Shown here: one piece after another, positions 1-11,032 of the stretch
How positions within the stretch are numbered: the stretch's first letter is position 1
How the letters are laid out: every line of letters begins with the position of its first letter
Assembly (NCBI GenBank): GCA_005406025.1
Contig: BGZK01000762.1
Span: 62,001 to 126,000, forward strand
Direction: 5' to 3'
Source of the DNA: Eumeta japonica
Lineage: Eukaryota; Arthropoda; Insecta; Lepidoptera; Psychidae
Length of the DNA: 64,000 nucleotides
The notes under the pieces: model-generated
Database searches by the model: none
What the model was told of the DNA's origin: nothing
The model's input: the letters and a program-made list of their open reading frames with translations, nothing else
Program-made: the position numbers and the translations under genes

Positions 1-290
1 TCACATATCTCTCTTGCTTCCCTGACATTCATTAATCTTTTCACGAAAAGCGTGCTTAAAATTTTGCCCTTTTTTAATGTGCCACTAACATAGTCTGCAT
101 AGGATTTTTTATGGCAACTCTTGCCAATCTTTCCATCACATATGTACATTCTTTCTATAGATTTGTTTTGGCAGTAAACTTTCGCTCATCCTTTCCAGAT
201 GGCCAAACCACCGCAACATTCCCTTTCTAAGTCAATACATCTTCCTTAAAACTACAACGCTCTCTGATATCATTATTCCTACATCTATAC
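1..290 (-). pseudogene. LINE reverse transcriptase C-terminal fragment, broken
   Basis: Read on the minus strand, about 195-225 translates to RKGMLRWFGHLERM followed by a KQIYRKNV-like stretch. I recognise this as the C-terminal tail after the reverse transcriptase of a LINE common in moths (probably RTE-like; clade not certain). Stop codons interrupt it (in-frame TGA and TAA around 70-145), so it is dead. Since the protein runs toward lower coordinates, its 3' end lies at or beyond the left edge of the window. Alternative: another LINE clade with the same tail. Confidence 0.7.
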
Positions 291-339
291 TAATTTCGCA
301 AATAATTTATATCAATAAAAATTTTAAAATCTTAAAAAA

Positions 340-1075
340 AAGCCGGCCTAGTGCGAGTCAGATTCACGCACCGAGGGTTCCGTATTAGAACATTATGTAT
401 TTGTGCTAATTATTTCAAATAAATTCTTTTCATTCATTAGTTGTGAATTCGTAACACGAGCCCCATTAGCACTTGACCAATTTTTATTTATTGTTTTCCT
501 TAAGTTTTCAGTATCACTACGTCAAGTTTGACGTTTGCATGGTACTATTATTAGGGTAATGCAAAAATAAGAAAAATAAACTAATATGCACTGAGTATGC
601 ACTCAGGTACTTAGCAAGTGCCAGTTTGCACTGGAAATTGAAACAAACCGAAATTAAGCAACCTATAGAGATATCTTATAGGTTTTCCTGTAATCTATAG
701 GTTAAGAACTACTTTCTGTATTATTTTCAAAATTTTAGGCTCAGTACTTTAAGAGATAAGGAGAAAGAATGTTATTTTCTTAAATAACTATAAAACTATT
801 TATCTTAAAATTATAAAAAAATATATATATATTTGAGATCCTCACAGTAAGCGCTTTCATTTAATGTGTCACTTGGTATGGTTTACATTTCTTTTTTAAT
901 TTTCTAATATCCGCTTAAGAGCGACCTTCATAATTAAAATTAATTTAATCACGTCAACTGTTCAAATTTGGGTCCAATAGTTTCGGAACAAATCGGTGAC
1001 AGATGAACGGACAAACACGCGAGTGATCCTGTAAGGGTTCCGTGATGACTTCAATTTTTCGTTTACGTATGCTTG
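340..1075 (+). repeat. CGAGTC-type dispersed repeat, copy 1
   Basis: The copy opens with GCCGGCCTAGTGCGAGTCAG and GGGTTCCGTA and ends with a GAACGGACAAACACGCGAG, GATCC..AAGGGTTCCGT tail. I recognise both ends as those of a very abundant non-coding repeat of moths. It aligns block by block with the copy at 5466-9243 (shared GCTTTCATTTAA, GGCTCAGTA, TGTAATCTATA phrases), so it serves as an empty-site reference for the insertions there. No coding capacity was seen. Confidence 0.7.
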
Positions 1076-2229
1076 GTGGGACACAAAATTCAAGGGTCTG
1101 TATAAGCTCAATTCAAGTTAACTATTTTTACGAAGTTGATTCGATTAGATAAAACATCGAATATGTGGAAAAATTGAACAGAGATCGAAATGCACATACA
1201 TATCTTACATAGAAGACGGCGTTCATTAATTCCACTACATCATATAGCAAGATATTAAATCTTAACCTATTTTATTTAGTTTCAGAGCTAACTATAATCA
1301 TTATATTGTGATTGATTTAAATTGGTTTAAACCCACTTACCACATGTGGATCAGTGACGTAATCGATCAAGTACGTAGCGTAGGTACTCCGACGGTAATA
1401 CAATATTACCATGTGATAGAGGTGATTTGCTAATGGAAACTTACAACGATTCATAACACTACACAGTGACTTCGTTCGCCGCCTCGTGTTTAGGCTTATT
1501 GGATTTATTTCAATGGACATTCAAGTGCATGTAGAATCGACATTAAGATCGAAGATGCGCCTTAATTAATATGTACTTCGTATTAAGTAGCTGTAGCATT
1601 TCATTGTTTTCTCGTTGCGTGTCACGCAAAAACCACTGATGCTATTTCGTATTAAAAGGGCGGAGAACGCCTTTGGCCGATTGTAAGTAACGCTTACAGA
1701 CATTTATAGTCTTTAAGAATTCTCGTCTTATCAGAGAAACAAGTACAAATCGGACTCGCGAAGGAATGATTCTTTACTATAAACATCACTTTAGTTACCA
1801 TGTTTTATGTTACTTAAAATTTACTTGTACTTAGTTAAAATAAAAAATATGAAAAACTGTTAAAACTGAGGGCCATCCCTAAAATTTACCGCTATTATAT
1901 GAATCGATGTGTCTTTGAGCTATAAATATTGCCCATGAGATTTGAGAAGATTTGTATTACGGTTGACCTTGCTGGTATTAACGTTAGCTATAAAGTCCAC
2001 CCACTTTCAACATGGCGACTGTATATATTTAGTGAAGACGGTTACAAATTTAACAAAATAAAGCAAGACACCATTTTTACAGCTGATAAAAAAGATTAAT
2101 CAGTTACAACAAAAAAATGTCAGAAAAACTTGTTTATCCACAATTATCTATAAGGAAAATGTTTTTATGTTTATTTGTATGTTGTCAGATACCTATCTCA
2201 CGAATTGTTTTAATGAAATAAGTAACAAA

Positions 2230-2993
2230 TAAAACTGGCCAAGAGCATGTCGAACCGTGCTTATTATAGGGTTCCGAAGCTATTATTAGAAAGAAATACA
2301 CCACAGATGAAAAAAGTATGTTGTTACAGTTTTTCCATGTTTCCCGCACAGAATGGTTATAGGGACTTTAGTCGCCTATAACCAAAAAAAAAATTAGTAG
2401 GTATGTCGACTATTACCATTGATCTAATGTCAACTTAAATGCATCAGCAAAACAGCGTATCTCCATAGCACTTACGTCCTTTTGTTGACAAGCGCAGTTT
2501 TTCGACAATAACTCAGAAACTGTATATCCGATCATGTTCAAAATAATTTTCATTGAAAGTATTTATTAAGCGTTACCTTCATTTTTTTTCATATTCTTTG
2601 GACATACGGTTTAAAAAATTAAGGGGGACATAATTTCTGCTATTTTCGGAGAGACTATTTTCAAAATTATGCATGTAATCAGAAAAATTGCTTAAAAACC
2701 TTAAAGTATTTTTAAAAGTACCGTCGAAATACGTGCCATACTGTTTGTTACTGTTTGTTGAAAAAAAAATTTTTCAACTTGTTACATGTATGAAGTGCCC
2801 TCCGTAGAAATATTTATTTTTGTTATGTACTACCAAACTAAGTAGCCGATTATACAATTTTTATACAAGACACCTATACTATAACGTTCATCAATATACG
2901 TCTTGCAGTTTTTGAATAAAATGCCTGTGACATACAGACGGACGGACGGACAGACGACCATGAATTAAACTACAAGGGTTCAGTTTTTTTTCT
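2230..2993 (+). repeat. CATGTCG-type dispersed repeat
   Basis: This is a related but distinct repeat with head CTGGCCAAGAGCATGTCGAA, then GGGTTCCG. Its inner phrases include CTCAGAAACTGTATATCCGA and AAATTAAGGGGGACAT, and its tail is GACATACAGACGGACGGACG followed by AAGGGTTCAG. It is non-coding. A reverse-oriented head of a similar repeat lies near 61160 and a tail near 59400. Confidence 0.6.
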
Positions 2994-4494
2994 ATTTTGG
3001 CTAGAATTGTAAATTATTTACGTTATATAAAAAAATCTTTTAATTATCTAATATGTTGACTCTTTACAAATGTAATAATAAAACACTGTCCATTTTTTTC
3101 TATAAAAAAAAATTAAAAACAGAATAAAAAACTTGAAAATTAAATTAAATAAATTATAAATAAAATGCTCAACTATTGCCTTGCTTAGATAAGGGCAGTG
3201 GTCTTCATTTCAAACAGAAATCTAGGAGGATGTGGCAACTCCCATGTATAATATTTTATTTTGAATCACATAATATACATATTAATACACATATAACAAA
3301 AGAGCTTTTAACATTGTACATAGTAAATTTTCAAGGTGACAATTCGATATTTGTTCACTAATGAAAAAAAAAATATGTATACCTAATGATAACTTTTTTT
3401 AACATTGATTCATGAACTTTTGGTATAAATGCTTAAATAATAATTTCTAGATTGATATTAAAATTAAATAAAATAATTGAATCTATTACAACTATATAAA
3501 TCCGTAGTTTATGTGTACATACAATTTTATTGTCAGATTTTGTGTTCAACATTCCTTTTATGACTCACTGACCTCAATTCTACCATTTTTTTCAATTTAT
3601 GTGTTTGTCTTGTTATAACTTTAGAACGATTTGCCCGATCTTTATGAAAATTGCTATATATAGAACAGAACATTGCACAAATTATAGGCTAAATAAAATC
3701 TCCAAAACGGCTGAACAGATTTTAATTAAATTATGAATAGAAGTAGATTACCTCCTGGAATAAAAAATAGGATATCTATCTAAATCTACACTAATAAATG
3801 AAACTATACACACAATATTTTTGATAAATTTTGTCATAAATATTTATTCCATGATGCACCTATTCTATACGTATCATTTTTAATTTTTTACTCTGTCGAT
3901 AAAGTGTCTGTGTGTTTGTCTGAGATAATCTCAGAAAAATCGGGATGGCTTGTAACCAAATTTTGTAGAATTACCTTCTTTGAGTGTCTTTTTTCTTCAA
4001 TGAGTGTGTTCATTTTCTTTGCAGGAGTATGCCACTCATTTAATACACTTATACACCCAATTACAATTAATGACAATATGTTGTACGCGCAAAAGGGGAG
4101 GTTTTAGAAAATAAATGGAAAAGTATGAATAGAACTCCCACCGTGAGGATTCCCTACTAAATTAATTATGTATGTAGATATTTCGTCCATCAAGAATTTC
4201 GATGGTTTTATCTGTTTCCAATATCAATTCTGGCGAAATATCGCTGCAAAGAATTTTGACTCTGTTGATTTTTTCAATTTTTAAAAATACTAAATTTTGA
4301 AAAACGTTAAATTTTTATAAAGATCAAATCACGATCGATACTTCATTTACGAGTGTAAGTTTGTAATAACAATTTTTTTAATATTATATTAACTACAAAT
4401 TAACAAGTATCAAATTTTATCAGATATTCTTACCAGATTTCATAATCCTACGTCAATATAAATGTAGCCTATAGGGCTTGTTCCCCTTGAGAGT

Positions 4495-4750
4495 ATTAAA
4501 CTATGTAGCATAAATGAACGTATCTTTTGATTGCTTTGACGTAGATTGATTTTTTTATAGTTCCAAGGGATTGCAGGCCTGAGTATTTGATTAATATATT
4601 ATCAACTTGATATCTTCACGCATTCCTGAGAAAAACGGTTTTGACATAAAAACAGACAGACGGTCAAAAAAGTGATCCTATAAAGGATTAAACTATGTAG
4701 CATAAATGAAGTGATCCTATAAAAAAGTGATGCTATAAAGGATCACTTTT
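4495..4750. repeat. Local direct repeats, repeat-tail derived
   Basis: A 24-bp sequence (key part AAACTATGTAGCATAAATGA) is exactly repeated at 4495-4518 and 4687-4710. Between 4671 and 4748 the phrase GTGATCCTATAAA recurs in variants. The latter resembles the tail of the GGTTCCGT-type repeats (AACAGACAGACGG at about 4650). Probably a repeat tail scrambled by local duplication; no gene. Confidence 0.5.
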
Positions 4751-4941
4751 TTCTTTTCTTTTTTTTTTGAGTGTCTATTGAACCGAATCTAAAAAATCCT
4801 TCACTAATATGAAGCTCCCAGAGAAAATTAGACTATTAACTTCGCTTTGGTTTATTTTAACATATTTGTTTTATTACAAATTCTAAGAATTCTTTTCCTT
4901 ATAAAAAGCTACACTATTCCCGAGTAATACGATCTAAATTT

Positions 4942-5362
4942 CATTATAATACTAGCATTTGCCCCGGCTTCGTCGAAATAGGAACCATGACCAATAGCAG
5001 AATTAAAATCTCAAGCGAAATAGAGAGCAGAACCGAGAGTTTAAATTGAGAAGGATCGAGATCGAAAAGGGGACCAAGGTCGAAATCAAGTGTGGAACTA
5101 AAATTACAATCAAGACCGTAGTCGCAATCAGAACAAAAAACAGTATAGAAATAATAATAGAGTGCCAGAACGGGATCAAGAGCGGGACCAAAATGGGGAT
5201 CTACTAAAATCGAGACCGGGTTCAGAATCAAAAGCTGGACCACGATCGTAATCGAAAGCGAGACAAATTAGCATCGAGAGCAGGGCCGGGATCAGAATTG
5301 AAAACGATATAATGATCAGGATCATCAGTGAAAGCATAATCGATCGATATACAAGCACGCGG
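4942..5362. repeat. Hexamer-phased purine-rich array, copy 1
   Basis: Purine-rich, degenerate array with a six-base phase, consensus roughly RRAYCR: GGATCG, AGATCG, AAATCA, GGACCA and similar hexamers. It is bracketed by GCCCCGGCTTCGTCG at 4961 and the inverted ACGCGGGCGAAGCC at 5357. Because the period equals two codons, long open frames arise on the minus strand with an alternating pattern (for example FDLDPDP-like); these are not genes. Related arrays lie at 26135-26420, 32196-32325 and 60206-60520. Confidence 0.65.
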
Positions 5363-5614
5363 GCGAAGCCTAATATAAGTACTCAAGAAGTCTGATTATA
5401 GTACAAATTCTAACCCGGCTAATATTACAGTCGGGCTTGCACTAACGATGCCTGCGAGTGAAAATAAAACCAGACAAGTGCGAGTTGAAATTGTGTGGAG
5501 AGGGTTCCATTACTATGTTACCTTACATGTTTTTATTAAAACTAATCCGAACAAATGCTAATGCAAGTTTGTACGCAAAATATTTATAGATTTACCATGT
5601 TATAGTAAGATTTA

Positions 5615-5864
5615 CAGCGGTGTGTTTCAAACTCTCATTTGCCATAGTTGACTGCTAACTGTTAAGTTAAAAACTAAACATGTCCCAATATAAGTAATCT
5701 TAGTATTTGTGACATTAATTTAATGTCGCAAATGTTACTATGTTTAAAAGTAACTTCGTCAACTGCCAATTGTGAAATAAAAATAGTGTATTTTGACGTG
5801 TTTAGTTTTTAACTTTAACAGTTAACATTAATTGTTTCAATTGAAAGTTTGAAGCACACCGCTG
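5615..5864. mobile_element. MITE family A, copy 1
   Basis: A 250-bp non-coding element with terminal inverted repeats: left CAGCGGTGTGTTTCAAACT, right AGTTTGAAGCACACCGCTG. It has long inner inverted similarity (AACTGTTAAGTTAAAAACTA versus TAGTTTTTAACTTTAACAGT) and TA on both sides (5613-5614, 5865-5866). The TA target suggests mobilisation by a Tc1/mariner/pogo-type transposase. A second copy lies at 52039-52262. Confidence 0.85.
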
Positions 5865-6089
5865 TATATCTTTTAAAACCTTATTTTGCTTGTAATCTAT
5901 AACTAAAAAACTATTTTCTGTATTTTTTTGCAAAATTTTAGACTCAGTAGTTTCAGTAATAATGGGGAGGTTAAGAATATATACGAAAACTAACCATAGT
6001 TTTCATATATATTTTTAAGTAATTAAAATTATTTATTGTAAAGTTATAATACATACGAGGGGCGTTTAATAAAAAGTAAGAATGAGTAT

Positions 6090-6610
6090 TTTACGAACTG
6101 CGGTCGCCGAGCTAAAAATAAAACAGCAAAATAATTCCCTTATAAATAAAATATATATCCGAAAATTGAATTCCGTAAATAAACAAACCCCCCGCGCTGC
6201 GCGCCGACTTCGCGCGTCGGTGCCTTTGTTCATTATGTACATCTTATTTTTTTTAAATAGTTTTATTTTGTGAGGTGGAATTATCAAGAAACAATAAATC
6301 TTGTTCGTTTGCGTCAGACGGGACATGTTTAAGTCTATTTTTTCTGTGCAATTCGAGGGCTGTCTGGAAGCCAAACAGCAAGTACAAGTAGAGAAGTGCG
6401 GCGCGTAGGAGCTTGAGTTTTATTCTTGCGATCGGAGCGCCAACAAGTTAAGTGCGACACCGACAAGCGACCAACTGGATCCGCAGCGATCTATTACAAT
6501 TTCATATTTCTGAATAAACACCTTGTGCTCTTATATGCGTTTCCTTTCATCTCAACTCAATCTGAGCACCCCCAAAAGAGTCATTGCGTAAAAGTATGTT
6601 GCGGCAACTT
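6090..6610. other. Extra sequence of unknown origin inside the mariner end
   Basis: Between the transposase stop (6626) and the terminal repeat (6056) there is far more DNA than a mariner has. It includes GC-rich pieces (CGCGCTGCGCGCCGACTTCG at about 6195; GATCGGAGCGCC at about 6430) and an AATAAA at about 6512. It may be another insertion (solo LTR or SINE), but no boundary repeats were found. Confidence 0.3.
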
Positions 6611-7129
6611 TTATTAAATGTAATTTTATTTTTCGAAATAGTCGCCTTTTAGCATAATACATTTGGTATTTCTTTTTCTAAGCTTAAAATTTCTTTTTTA
6701 AAAAACTCTTCATATAGAACACGTAAAAATTACTGTACTGCAGCGACTGCGTAATTATCTTCGAATTTCTGTTTTCAGATACTCTTATAATCTTGGAAAT
6801 AAATAGAAATCACGAGGGGTAAAGTCGGGCGAATATGGAGGATGTTCCAATATTTCATAGCCAGTATCTCGATTACAGCCATAGAAACGGCCGACCTGTG
6901 AGCCAAGGCATTATCTTGATGGAACAAATTTTTTTTTGTAATTTTCCTCGTAGTTCCTTTCAAATTTAGTTACGATTTTTTTTTGTTCTGTATACAAAAA
7001 ACCGCTAACAGTAACTCCACAGAAGAGACATTCTATCATGATCACCTCTTCACTATCAGAGATCCCATATCTTTCCGACAGAAGAATTCGCTTTAAATTT
7101 ATTAGGGTTTGGTGTGACGGACCGGACGC

Positions 7130-8150
7130 ACGCGTATGGAACGCTCAACGGCTTGTTTTTGCTTTTTTTTTGCTGGTCGGTTGACTATTCGCAAGAGCGG
7201 CGCCTCGCCAATAAGGCTAAAATCGTCGAAATAATACCTCTACGCACTAGGTGTCTATTAAGGTGAAGAGCTTCACTTCCGATGTGCCAGTACGCATGCT
7301 ATGTACTATAGTAGACTATAGACTAAATGCAGTACTGGGGTAGTGCAGTGGGGTGCAGGTGTGCAGGCTGAATGCAGCATGCACCTGCATTCTTATATTT
7401 CTTATACTATTTTCTGCAATTCCCGAATTCGTCCTTCAACGAGCGACCAATTAGACGGGTCAAATTTAGACCAATCAAATCGAAGCGGTCTGGATCTCAA
7501 AATCTATTTTCGATCGGAAGCCGTACCGTCGGGACAGCAATGGTAATTTTCGACATCGATTCCGAGCCGCACCGTAACGGGCGCCGCTATCTGGTTCGTT
7601 CGCGGGTCTTCCACGCCCTCAAGGGTGCAGGTACGGGACGGAGGACTTAATGTCGCCTCATGCCCGGGCGTCTTCTCATCGGGGATACGACCCCGACGGA
7701 TCAGGTGGCGGTCCCCTTTCGGGGGGGGTCCATTGCATGTACGTCCAGTCCTCTTGATGAGTCTGGTTCTAGAGTTTGAGAGGAGGTGTTCGGAGTAGTT
7801 CTCTAGGGAGGGATCGGCCGCTCGGTGACCTCTCTTGCGCTGGTGCGATGTTCCGGAGGATTTCATAGGGGCTATGCTAGCCTCTGAACAACCTGTCAGC
7901 AGTCGGCGGCCCTACCATCATGAGGGCCGCCAATATTTTGTCATGTGATCAACCCTCTGGAAGATTATCGTGATACTAAAATGCATACGTGTTCGATGCA
8001 TTTCGGAAGTAAAACTCATACAAACTCATATCTTTATTTGAAAATAAACCTGTATGTACAAAAACTATACTATTATGTACATTTTACTATAAATTGTACC
8101 GAAAAAGCGATGTTTTATATTCACGACTAACAAATTAGAAACCCATCTAT
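7130..8150. mobile_element. GC-rich insertion in mariner, probably LINE 3' end
   Basis: A block much richer in GC than its surroundings (7430-7935 especially), with phrases such as CCCCTTTCGGGGGGGGTCC and GGCGGCCCTACCATCATGAG. It separates the N-terminal and C-terminal halves of the mariner transposase. The style (GC-rich, non-coding, GGGCCGCC near the end) resembles 3' ends of R1-type non-LTR elements, but no reverse transcriptase is left to prove it. A 120-residue open frame on the minus strand is a by-product of base composition. Confidence 0.4.
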
Positions 8151-9243
8151 ACAAGCTATAGGACTGAAAATAAGAAATATGTTCGCGCCGTGTGTACGTC
8201 GGGGTGCGCAGGAACGTTTCCGTCACTAACAATTGGAAATGATGGCCTTTTTCAAGTCATAGATTGTAATTTTGTTTCTGGATCTTAATGGTGAAGTCCC
8301 ATGTTTTGTCCATGGCTGTAAGTAGAATCAAAAAACAAACGGGATTTTGTTGTAACAATTCCTAAGAAGATCGAAACATGTTCAGCTTGCTTAGTTTTTA
8401 TGCATCCGTAAACATTCTAAGAACCCAGCACACAGATACTTTTTTCATCCCCAAACGTTCATGTAAAATGCTGTGTACACTAACAGTCCAAAATTTATTT
8501 CTTCGGCTATAAAACATACCGTGACACTACGATGTGCTAAAATATTTTTTCAATTTTTTTTACTATGTATTTCTTCAGTCGCTACCGTTGTTGGGTGACC
8601 CGAGGGAGGGTAATATTTGGTAGACGTTCCTTCACATTTAAATTCGGCGCACCAACAAGCAATCGTAGAATGTGTTGAAGTATTTGCTCCTAAAATATAC
8701 TGTAAATCTTGATCACCTTCTTCTACTGTAGTGAAATTTTTCAGACACAGATACTTAAGACACAGATAACCGCGCGCAATCTCATTTCTTCCATATTCAA
8801 CAACACGCTACGACAGACTGCAAACAAAAGACTTAGATTTTTAAAAAACAAAAGATATTAAATGTCTTTTTTTTTAAACATAATATTGCAGCTTTACCAG
8901 TCAATATCTAGCTTCTTTGGTTCCGAAAAATTTCTACCTCAGTGACCGCCCCTCGTATATATACTTGAAACCTTCACAAGCCCTTTCATTTAACATGTCA
9001 TAAAACAGGTTTGCAATTTTTTTATTATTTTACGATTTGCCCCTCAAAATTGATCTTCAAAATTTATTTAATTACATTATATGTCCGTATTTAGATCACA
9101 GAAATTCATAGCGTACCGACTTTTTAATTTAATTGGTGCCGTAAATTCAGAACAAATTGGCAACGATAAATGCACAGACAGACACACGAGTGACCCTTTA
9201 AGGTTTCTATTTTTTTATTTGAACGTACGCAATCCTAGAAATA

Positions 9244-9345
9244 AAATACGTGTTTTGAAAATGCATAACACAAATATATTGTGTAGTGGTGCGAAACCCT
9301 TGGTACGCCAGTCTGACTCGCACTTTACTGGTTTTTTTACGCGTT
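9244..9345 (-). repeat. CGAGTC-type repeat, head fragment
   Basis: On the minus strand it begins AAACCAGTAAAGTGCGAGTC, then ACCAAGGGTTTCG: the head of the same repeat family as 340-1075, truncated after about 100 bp. It abuts the tail of copy 2 head-to-tail in opposite orientation. Confidence 0.6.
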
Positions 9346-10821
9346 ACTTTTAATGTGGGAGAAACATATGAAAATTGTTATATATTTTTTATTTGTTAAT
9401 TGATTTCAATGCAACAAACACTGAATGTTAGCATACACTTATCCCAATATATCACTGAAAATAAAATCATCATATCAGACATTGTTGACATTGATTAATG
9501 TGTACAAACACACAGACAAACAGAAAGACAAAAAATTGACTACAGATTTATTACATTATACATAGACATACACAATAATAAGACATTCAAAATTTAACTG
9601 ATTTTAAATCATCTTTGATTAAATTTTAGCAAACACACATACTGTTCTTGTTCTAAAAGCATTATTATTTAATGAATACATTCAAGCACACATCAGAATT
9701 TATGTCAACAATAAAATGTCTACTTTAATTTCATGTCTATTTATAACTGACTGTAAATGGAATAACAATGTCCAATTTCCTATCTTGACAAAAATGCCAA
9801 AAACCTTAGCAAAATACTTTAATTTATAATCATGGTTACATAAAAATGGCTGAAAATTATTCTATGACTTCCATAGAATGGACAGAAAATGAAACTACAT
9901 TTGTTAAAAAATCAAAGACGACTGAATTATTTTAATAGTTTACATTATAAACGAACAACAATTTATTAATTTTTAACTAACTTCAAAAAAAAAAAGAAGA
10001 AGGTCCAATAGTCGTTTATATTTTTGTATATATGTTTAGCGATAATTCGTCAACTAGATGTGGACTGATTTCAATTTTTTTTTTTGCTTGGAAGGGTTAT
10101 GCTCTTGATGTGGTTCCATAGTTTTTAAGTCAGAATCTAATGATGGGAGCCCAGAGAAATCGAGAGAAACCCTCAAACATTAAAGCCACATATAGTATGT
10201 TTGAGCTCTTTACTTTAGTTATCAAAGTTTTTGCATGTGGTAGTTATCATGTAATGCCGCTCAACTGATGTTGGCAAGTCACAGCACTTCTTAATGGTTA
10301 GGAGTTAGGTGATAATACTGCGATTTGTTGCCAGAAAGTACTCTTCAATGGCTACTAGTAAAACCTAGTAAATATAGAATTAAAATTAATTACTTTTTAA
10401 TCTGCCTGCATATTTTCATTCATTTCTATAATCCCAACATGACAATCTTAGAAGAAACACATCGGAACTCTTAGGGATAACTAAAAACAGAGTGAATTAA
10501 TATAATGTGGAAGTAAATGATAAGTATAATTTGTACAGTTTGCATAAAAATAATTTGGTAATTGCACTTCAACTGAGAATATAAAAGCCCTGGAATGATT
10601 ACCAGTGAGTAGTATATCTGGGATCAGTACCGCTTTTACGCTTGCTCAGTACAAAAATAAAAGAGATATGTGGCAAATTCTATTAACCATGGTTTAATGC
10701 ACATGTAAAGAAGCTAAATGAATTATAAAGTTATAATTACTCTATAAATTAAAAATGCGAAATAAAAATATTTTTTTCAAAAAAAAAACAGTTTTATAGA
10801 ACCTATTTCAATTATTTTTTT

Positions 10822-11032
10822 TAAAACAGATTTCAAAAACAACTCATTAGTTGTTTTTGGAGTCAGTTTCAGCTACAGCAAGGGGTTGAGCATATGATTT
10901 ATAAATATGACTATGAAAAATTTAATATTGTCAAAAAAAGGAGATCTAAGGAAATAGAACTGTGTCTGGATTTATCTTTAGCTGGAACCGACTAAAAACA
11001 ACTAATTAGTTGTTTTTGAAGTCTGTTTAAAA
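10822..11032. mobile_element. Small MITE with palindromic termini
   Basis: Inverted ends of about 50 bp: the left end reads AAACAGATTTCAAAAACAAC and the right end on the other strand AAACAGACTTCAAAAACAAC, followed on both by TTAGTTGTTTTT, then GTC.GTT.CAGCTA.AG. Each end is itself a palindrome: 10834-10859 (26 bp) and 10994-11017 (24 bp, perfect around AATT). The inside is non-coding. Superfamily unknown. Confidence 0.7.

Larger units (their letters stand above)
6056..8955 (-). mobile_element. Mariner-like element, dead, itself interrupted
   Basis: The ends are inverted copies of CGAGGGGCG flanked by TA (6054-6055, 8956-8957). The transposase reads on the minus strand from an ATG at 8794 to a stop at 6626. 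N-terminal stretch about 8794-8150: LQYILGANTSTHSTIACW-like, then a WCAEFK helix-turn-helix region. The C-terminal part has HQDNALAHRSAVSMA at about 6900, carrying the catalytic D of the mariner DDE/D set, and a final KGDYFEK. Frameshifts and stops abound. The element is 2.9 kb, against about 1.3 kb for an intact mariner; about 1 kb of foreign sequence sits in the coding part (roughly 7110-8150) and about 450 bp more between the stop and the 6056 end. Confidence 0.85.
5466..9243 (+). repeat. CGAGTC-type repeat copy 2, split by two insertions
   Basis: The head is ACCAGACAAGTGCGAGTTG at 5471, and the tail CACAGACAGACACACGAGTG, then CCTTTAAGGTTTC, ends near 9243. Removing 5615-5864 and 6056-8955 leaves three blocks (5466-5614, 5865-6055, 8956-9243) collinear with copy 1 at 340-1075. 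The junctions carry TA target duplications. Confidence 0.7.

Noticed and set aside
4944..5243. A 99-codon minus-strand open frame with LDLDP-like repeats
   Set aside because: Same cause: the purine-rich hexamer array. Overlapping frames on the same strand are open too.
7504..7866. A 120-codon open frame on the minus strand rich in R, P and T
   Set aside because: It lies in the GC-rich insert within a dead mariner, starts within no promoter context and matches no protein I know. GC-rich composition alone yields such frames.
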